This document shows, one piece after another, positions 58,170 to 64,000 of a DNA stretch of 64,000 bases. This DNA comes from Dendrocalamus latiflorus (Eukaryota > Streptophyta > Magnoliopsida > Poales > Poaceae). Every line of letters starts with the position of its first letter. Position 1 is the first letter of the stretch. The notes under the pieces are model-generated. The model did no database searches. It saw only the letters and a list, made by a program, of their open reading frames with translations, and was not told where the DNA came from. Where the stretch lies: the NCBI GenBank assembly GCA_017311315.1, contig CM029622.1, positions 13,053,502 through 13,117,501 on the forward strand. Reading direction: 5' to 3'. A program made the position numbers and the translations under genes.

Positions 58170-58773
58170 GGCCCCGTTTGGTACAGCTCAGCTTCACTAG
58201 TGAAGCTGTTTTTTTTTGTTTCAGCTTCACAAGTAGCTTCACCGGTGAACCAAACAGTTTTCCAAAACAACTTTAGCTTCACCGGTGAAGCTAAAGCTGT
58301 TTTGGAAAACTGTTTGGCAAAACAGCTTCACCAACAGCTTCATGCATGGCTGAGAGAGGGCAATTGTCCAAGATGCCCCTGTCTACCTGACTTGTTCTAA
58401 CATTTGGAGTTGTATGTTTGTATATGGTCATATGAATTAAAAAATAATATATTTGAATGAGTATGAATTAAAAAATTAAAAAATAAAAAAATAAAAATCA
58501 GTGCGAACGGGAGGAGAGGAAACAGGCGTGGGGACCCAGTGGCAAAGTGTTGTAATTTCTGTCAACTACAAGGGCAGTGGGTTCCTAGAACTGCGAGCCT
58601 GAGGGAGAGAGCTGTGAAAAGCTACTATTTTCAACTTCACCCCACCCTATTCCCTTGTGATAGCATGATTTAAGGAGCTTCATCCATGAAGCTATTTGCA
58701 AAAAGGGTGTTTGGCAAAAAAACAGCTCACAACAGCTCATGAAGCTGTTGGTGAAGCTGTACCAAACAGGGCC
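58170..58773. mobile_element. 604-bp TIR element with internal palindromes
   Basis: The left end GGCCCCGTTTGGTACAGCT and right end AGCTGTACCAAACAGGGCC pair almost perfectly. GTA flanks both sides (58,167-58,169 and 58,774-58,776), compatible with a 3-bp PIF/Harbinger-type duplication; a 5-bp CGTAG reading is also possible. The interior is built from repeated AGCTTCACC/GGTGAAGCT text and includes a 68-base palindrome at 58,250-58,317. No transposase. Confidence 0.78.
58250..58317. repeat. 68-bp near-perfect palindrome
   Basis: Two 34-base arms meet with no loop at ACCGGT; one mismatch only. The arms begin CCAAACAGTTTTCCAAAAC. It could extrude as a cruciform or, if transcribed, fold into a hairpin. 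Confidence 0.93.
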
Positions 58774-58776
58774 GTA

Positions 58777-59970
58777 GTCTCCGTTTTAAACGTTTCAATT
58801 TCTAGGTTTTTTAGCTTTTAATTTATTTAAGCTATAAATCATTTAGAATATATTGATTTCTAATTTTAGTTTATTTTTGCTTTTTTATTTTTCTTTATTC
58901 CCTGTATTCCTTTGTATGGTCTATGATGATATAACGGTTTTTTCTTTTTTTTTCTATTTTTCTTAAAAAAACTAACAGTCGCTACAGTATAGTTTCAAGC
59001 AGAAACCAGAAGCCTATGCTCCCAACTCCCTGCTGAAGCCGCTTTGAGTGTTGCCGTAACTAAGCTAAAGCTGCAAGTGACATGATTGCGTGCGCCTCCA
59101 CCAGCTCCCTGTGTTGCGCCAAGCAACTGCCGAGCCGGGGCCGCAACATAGTTGCCGCACAACTGTCTCCTGCCAAGCTATTTTGATATAATAGGTGATA
59201 CGTATTATCTGTCGTGCCTTTTTAGTTTAAGGGGAAAGCTATTTTTTTTATAAAACTGAGTATTGAGGGCCAAATTTGAAAAAAAAAATTATAGATATAT
59301 GAGCAGTTCCGGATGACGAGCCGGTATAGATGGGCAAAATGATGTGTACATGGCAGGGCAGCAGACAAAGTGCCGCCCGGTCCAAGGCTATGCCACAGCG
59401 TCGTAGCTAGGCTTAGGGTGGGGCACTCATCGGCAGGGATTTTTCTTGGACAGTGTCCGGCCAGATCAATCATGCGTGCATGTAGATTAGGTTGATCATG
59501 AAAGCCCGCGGCCTCTTCACGTTGAAAACATAGTATAGTACTACTGTATTTGAAGATAGCAAAGTTTGAAAGGTAATGAAATACTCCAGCTAACTACAAG
59601 AACGTCTTAGAAATTGGCAGCGCATAAAGAAAGACCACGATGAAATTCTCAAAATTTAGAACAGTACAAAAATTCACAAAAGTGGTCCATGTCTATTTTG
59701 GCTGTGCGTACCCCTTAGCTCAGGCAGAAGAAATTCAACTATACAATTAAGGGGAAAAGCTCGAAATGCTTACACAATTTGGCAGAACTCACCTCCACCT
59801 AGCCAGTGTGTCGGTGCAAATGTATGCAGTCGACTCGACAGGCACACAGTTGAACCGTCCCTCCCTCGATCCGTGTGCTGATCTGCACATTCACGAACCG
59901 GCATCTCGGTGGCCTGTAACCAGTCACCATTTATAATACCACCAAGCAGGTCCAAACTGTACTTATGTAC
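58777..59970. other. Non-coding stretch
   Basis: AT-rich, poly(T) runs near 58,870-58,960. No gene or element supported. Confidence 0.4.
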
Positions 59971-59978
59971 AGTACTGT

Positions 59979-61428
59979 TAAGACTGTTCGTTCGGTTTTT
60001 TCGATTTATACGGTTCGGTAAATACGGTTTAATCGGTAAATACAGTTTTAGTATTTCGAGAAATACGGTATTTTTTAAATACAGTGTGGTATCGGTAAAT
60101 ACCATTTTATTTCGGTTCAGTATCGGTTAATACCAATTTTACCAAAGTTTACGCGAATTGTTAAACTCCAATTCTCTATTCTAGACGGCACACAGCAATC
60201 CTGCAATACAGCATTACATTTACATCATTACAGCATTACATTTACATCACAGGCTCACAGCACACAGCAGTCACAGACTCACAGCACAGCCGACGGCAGC
60301 AGTAGGCCAGTAGCAGACAAAAGCAAAACAAATGAAAGTATGAAACCAGCTTGGAGCAGTCCAGGCTATGGCGGAGGCGTTGAGCACCGGAGGTGGCGGA
60401 GGCGCGGAGCACCGAGGAGGAGGAGGCGGAGGCGGAGGCGCGGAGCACCGAGGACGGCGAGGAGGCGGATCTGGCGAGGCGAGGGCCGAGGGGCGTCGGT
60501 CTGCGGCTGCGCTGATGGTTGATGCGCTCTGCGTGGCGTGCGGCTAGGGTTGTTCACTTGCCGACTGCCGCGTGCGTGGGCATCCCCACCACCAAGAAGG
60601 CGACCGCCACCAGCAAACCCTAATCCATTCCCACCGCAAATCCACTGGCCACCGGTGAAGGTAAAATGGTAAATCATAAAATACTAGCATACTAGCAAAT
60701 GCAAATCCCATCGAATCAAGTAAAATAGCCATCAAACCAACCTCCAATCGGGTGAATTCGAGGGGCGAGGCACCAGATCCGAGCCCTAGGCCACGGATCT
60801 GGCCGTATCTCACCGTGCGAAGCCAAGCGGCGAGGCGAGGATGGCCCAGGCGGCGCGGCGCGGTGCTGCTGGGACCGGCGACGCTAGTGGAAGGCGCGTC
60901 GGCGGGGTGGCGCGAACCGCGAAGGGAGGAGGCGTAGCAGAGGGAGAGGGCCGGCAGTGGAGGCGTTAGAACCGGGTAGAGGGAGCCGAGACGATGCAGC
61001 ACGGAGGAACCGGGGCGGTGTCGGGTTGGAGACTTGGAGTCAGTGCGGAGAGAGAGAGAGCCTAGAGAAGAAGCGGCGGGAGAGGAGTTGAGGCGTCGGA
61101 GGAAGGAAAGAAAAGGCAGCGGGGAGGAAGGAAAGAAAAGGCAGCGGGGAGGAAGAAACGAGGCGTCGGCGGCGGAAGGAAAGAGGAGAGTGCCGCGTGC
61201 GTGGGCCGTTGGTGGAGACCGAGACCGCTGGTGGACCGGGACCGAGAGACGCAGGCTATTCGGTTTAATCGGTTTTTCCTCGGTTTTTACCGAAAAAACC
61301 GAATCATACATATACCCCTTTTCTAGCTACCGAACCGAAAACCGAAAACCGGTCAAACCGAGTTGACCGGTTTGGTTCGGTTTTTTTGGTACGGTTTTTT
61401 CGGTACGGTATAAAACTGCATAGCCCTA
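59979..61428. mobile_element. Non-autonomous hAT-type element with GC-rich core
   Basis: An 8-bp duplication flanks it: AGTACTGT (59,971-59,978) and AGTACTAT (61,429-61,436), one mismatch. The ends TAAGACTGT and (inverted) TAGGGCTATGC are imperfect TIRs of hAT type. Both subterminal regions are full of CGGTTTTTTCGGT/ACCGAAAAAACC motifs in both orientations. The 1-kb core (60,250-61,250) is GC- and purine-rich. It holds a 255-codon low-complexity frame (61,311-60,544 minus, Ser/Pro/Leu/Arg-rich) with no hAT dimerisation motif. Length 1,450 bp. Confidence 0.75.
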
Positions 61429-61436
61429 AGTACTAT

Positions 61437-61754
61437 ACCCCTAACATCAACATTCATGAACTGATGAGCAACCATTGTGATGCATGGAATTTTATCCATG
61501 ATAAATCAATAAATTCATTTCCAAATTAATGTCTTTTTGAATTAATGAATGTTAACAGGTTTGCCTGATATATTATATATCATTACATTTGCACGCAACT
61601 AAAAGCAATCCAAAGGCAAGGAGGTTTAATGCTCAAACACCATGGTGCTCCATTTCAGCATTCGGCCTTCTCACATAATGGAATTTTGAATTTTTTAAAT
61701 AATTATTTTTTATTCAAAATTACAAAAATATACCTGTGATTTTTTTAAACTTTT
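61437..61754. other. AT-rich non-coding stretch
   Basis: No feature supported. Confidence 0.4.
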
Positions 61755-61915
61755 GGCCTCATGTCACCCAACTGTTGGGCGACACGTGGTTAAGTCGCCC
61801 AACGGTTGGACGACTAGTCCATGTCACCCAACGGTTGGATGACTTGGAGCAGCGTCGCCCAACTATTAGGCGACTTTGCCCCTAGTCATTCAACCTTTGA
61901 GCGACTAGGGAGGTA
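61755..61915. repeat. Tandem palindromic GTCGCCCAACGGTTGGGCGAC-type motifs
   Basis: About five copies of a 20-22-base inverted repeat, (T/A)GTC(G/A)CCCAAC-GTTGG-(C/T)GAC, placed every 30-38 bases and diverging to TCATTCAACCTTTGAGCGAC at the right. Each copy can form its own hairpin. Confidence 0.82.
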
Positions 61916-61957
61916 TTTAGCCCCCGCACGGCCGGTGCCTCCCCTATTTGGCCGAGA

Positions 61958-62080
61958 GCAAGAAAAAAGTGGGAGAAAGGGAGAAAAGAAAGAGAGGGGA
62001 GAAGGCACGGAAAGAAATAAAGAGGAGGAAGTGGAGGGGAGAAGGAAGAGGAGAGGGAGGGGAAGAGAGAGGATGAGGAA
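61958..62080 (+). repeat. Purine-only tract of about 120 bases
   Basis: From GAGAGCAAGAAAAAAGTGGG to GAGAGAGGATGAGG the plus strand is nearly free of pyrimidines (A/G over 90%). Such mirror-like purine tracts can form triplex structures. A reading frame across it (61,821-62,147) is a composition artefact. Confidence 0.8.
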
Positions 62081-62736
62081 TCTGTGTGTTAACGACGGTG
62101 AGTTTTTTATATTTTTATATAATTATTTTTTAAATATGGTAGGATAGCAATTGAAATCATTAAAGTTTTAGTTTAGAAACTAACGGTAATTTAGTTGATA
62201 ATAATTGTATTGCTATTTAGATCACTCTATCGTGTATTTGAAGGCACAATTAATTTTGTCAATCGCTTATAAATTATAAAACCCCGTAATTAGTATTCCT
62301 AATAAGCATCAAAAGATTTTAAACTGGTCGTGATGATTAGAATAGGACGCGCCAATTCAAAATAGTATGCGGCAATTTAAGATTATGCGTAGCGATTAAA
62401 ATTGTACGCGATGATTTAAATAGCATTTGAGTTGTAAAAATTCACAAATGACTAAAATAAAATTTTGTTAGTCACTTACAAATTGTGCAAACCCTGTAAT
62501 TAGTATTCTTAATATGCATCGAAAGATTTAAAACTGTTCATGACGATTAGAATAGGATTCATTGAATATCACTCTCTACAAATTGTTACTATTTATAAGC
62601 CAAAGCCAACATATAATTCTAATGGATATTATAATTCTAATGGACCTGTTAATCCCCCCACCCACACCCCCCCCTCAAATTTTACATTTATACATGATTT
62701 ATACACGTTTTTCAAAGCACATAAGTCCGAGCCTAC
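62081..62736. other. AT-rich stretch with a diverged duplication
   Basis: No gene. The text AACCC(C/T)GTAATTAGTATTC(C/T)TAATA(A/T)GCATC occurs near 62,281 and 62,491, about 210 bases apart. The surrounding sequence (AAAGATTTAAAACTG, GA(T/C)GATTAGAATAGGA) is also repeated, so a 210-bp segment is duplicated. Confidence 0.55.
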
Positions 62737-62739
62737 TAA

Positions 62740-62983
62740 GAGCAAGGCTAATAATACAGCCTTCAGCTGGCTGTATGGACACTTACAGCCTACTTATCAG
62801 CCCATTCATATAGTAGTTTACAGCCAGCTGAAGGCTGTATGACCCACCCCTTTCTCTCACAAAGTTTCTTGGTTCTTGTGCTTCAGCTGGCTGTAAACTT
62901 ACAGCCCACCTCTCTTCTCTCTCCTCTTCTCTCTCCTCCACCTCAGCATACAGCCTACTAACAGCCTCTTATTATACTTGCTC
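62740..62983. mobile_element. Tourist-like MITE with GAGCAAG ends
   Basis: The left end GAGCAAGGCTAATAATA and right end TATTATACTTGCTC are inverted. TAA is duplicated at 62,737-62,739 and 62,984-62,986. Length 244 bp. The interior repeats CAGC(C/T)(G/T)(T/C)CAGCTGGCTGTA in direct and inverted orientation, three times. PIF/Harbinger-type by target site. Confidence 0.85.
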
Positions 62984-62986
62984 TAA

Positions 62987-63666
62987 GAAGCAAGCTTTCC
63001 ATCCACTTAGTCTCCTCAACGTCTTCTTGACCTAATTTGATCTTCCAACGCCCTCTAAGTGCCGCAATTTTGGTCTCATCATTGTTTTCAATATTTTGGC
63101 TTCCCCGCCAAAACACTCTCGCTTTGACCGTGGATCTTACCTCTTCCCTAAGTCTAGTCCATATTCATCTCCTTCTTTGCAAGAAATCTCTATGCCTACA
63201 ACGTATAGGTTCACTAATAGCTCACACATCGGCAAATCTCCCTATGTCGGTTCGCCGCAACCACGCCTTACTTGAACCGACCGCACCATGCAATAAACCG
63301 TTGCTTAAATATTCCCTTCGGCATCTCTAATTTCTAGCTCTGCCTCTGTCCACATTAGGCACTATTTATATTGGTTTCTAAAATCTACTTTTCTATATTA
63401 AACGGCTTTTCTAAAGTACTTAACTTTCAAACGGAGTGCATTTTCAATACGAGATCTACTAGTTGATTGTAGTACACACTACAACGATTTCATTGATATC
63501 ACTTAAAGTTGCGGCAAGTATCTTTCTATAAATTTTTTTATAAACTATTACTATTTATAAATTAAAATCAAAAGTCTATACATACGGACTCTTAATCACC
63601 CTCACGCCGGCCCAGCCGCCGCGCTGCGTGCATCTACACTCACGCACGATCTCATCTCCCGCGCGC
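62987..63666. other. Non-coding stretch
   Basis: A plus-strand frame at 63,037-63,330 has no recognised similarity. Nothing else supported. Confidence 0.35.
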
Positions 63667-63774
63667 GCCTGCGCCTGGCCAGGAAGGAATAGGGGAGGAA
63701 TCCGCCACCCCGGGCCACCTGCCTGCGCCTGGCCAGGAAGGAATAGGGGAGGAATCCGCCACCCCGGGCCACCT
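63667..63774. repeat. Perfect 54-bp tandem duplication
   Basis: Two adjacent copies of a 54-base unit containing TGCGCCTGGCCAGGAAGGAA, ending GGGCCACCT. They are identical beyond the first few bases, pointing to a recent event (or an assembly artefact). The third copy starts but breaks after GCCTGC. Confidence 0.93.
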
Positions 63775-64000
63775 GCCTGCCGCAGCAGTCGCCGGCCTAT
63801 ACACCGAAGCTAGTAGGAGCAATTGAAAAACGCCTAAAAACTCCTGCATGTTGCAGTATTCAAGCCGGCCCAGCCGGTGATTCGAAGCTTCCTCCTCCGG
63901 TCGAATCGAATCTCTAGCTACTCTCTGACCTCTCTCCACTGGATCTTGCAATGGAGCTAGCGTGCATATAATTATGCATTAGCTAGCCCCTTTGACCGGG
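63775..64000. other. Right edge of the window
   Basis: No gene recognised in the last 225 bases. Confidence 0.4.

Noticed and set aside
60544..61311. 255-codon minus-strand ORF inside the hAT-type element
   Set aside because: Ser/Pro/Arg/Leu low complexity, no hAT or other domain, and it includes subterminal ACCGAAAA repeats. Possibly captured leader sequence but not a supported protein.
1..64000. tRNA, rRNA or organelle-derived insertions
   Set aside because: I looked for B-box-like GGTTCGA-CC segments and rRNA-like stretches and saw no convincing candidate. A tRNAscan/Infernal run would be needed to exclude diverged ones.

Overview
The window looks like a transposon-filled stretch of a grass (Poaceae) nuclear genome, rice-like in flavour. 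Three things point there: a BARE/Angela/RIRE1-type LTR terminus, Tourist- and Stowaway-type MITEs, and Tat-lineage Ty3/gypsy elements carrying an antisense ORF with the 'putative gypsy type transposon' domain. The species cannot be fixed from sequence alone. I found no convincing host gene, rRNA, tRNA or CRISPR array; nearly every assignable coding piece is a transposable-element gene, and most are broken.

Layout. (1) 1-10,050: Tat-lineage Ty3 element 'A', lying leftwards (gag, protease, RT, RNase H, second archaeal-type RNase H, integrase on the minus strand). It is followed by a convergent plus-strand antisense ORF (aORF, about 482-3,730). (2) About 10,100-13,970: the 3' end of a Del/Tekay-type LTR, then a minus-strand Ty1/copia fragment (gag, tRNA-iMet-type PBS, 5' LTR), then a CACTA-like terminus. 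(3) 14,781-21,135: a second, 5'-truncated Tat element 'B' lying rightwards, with its minus-strand aORF. (4) 21,190-28,560: AT-rich sequence with MITEs and a decayed LTR bearing GGTCTGACCG-type motifs. (5) 27,730-42,439: an old minus-strand Del/Tekay LTR split by a complete 12-kb Tat-like element 'C' (29,007-41,084; TSD AACAC). Element C keeps gag and protease but has tandem repeats where RT, RNase H and integrase should be. It also has a spliced antisense ORF, which is itself split by a BARE/Angela-like solo LTR (TSD GAAGC). (6) 42,440-53,056: a plus-strand Del/Tekay LTR swollen by a compound minisatellite, several MITEs and weak retroelement debris. (7) 53,066-64,000: a Mutator-type MITE with a 9-bp TSD, a decayed PIF/Harbinger element (Myb/SANT protein and DDE transposase), a palindrome-rich TIR element, a hAT-type element with an 8-bp TSD, and further MITEs and duplications.

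How the parts relate. Elements A, B and C share one plan: gag(-pol) on one strand, then an intron-containing antisense ORF coding for a Transposase_28-like domain and a coiled coil. Introns of 65-77 bp are visible in all three. Because they lie on the strand opposite the genomic RNA, they would survive reverse transcription. Nesting gives a clear order: Del/Tekay LTR, then element C (its LTRs differ by three transitions and one TC unit), then the BARE-like element, then its collapse to a solo LTR.

The best candidate for something under-described is element C. It is young and non-autonomous, its polymerase region is replaced by four tandem-repeat families, and its antisense gene is close to readable. 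The lineage itself and the existence of antisense ORFs in Tat elements are already known.
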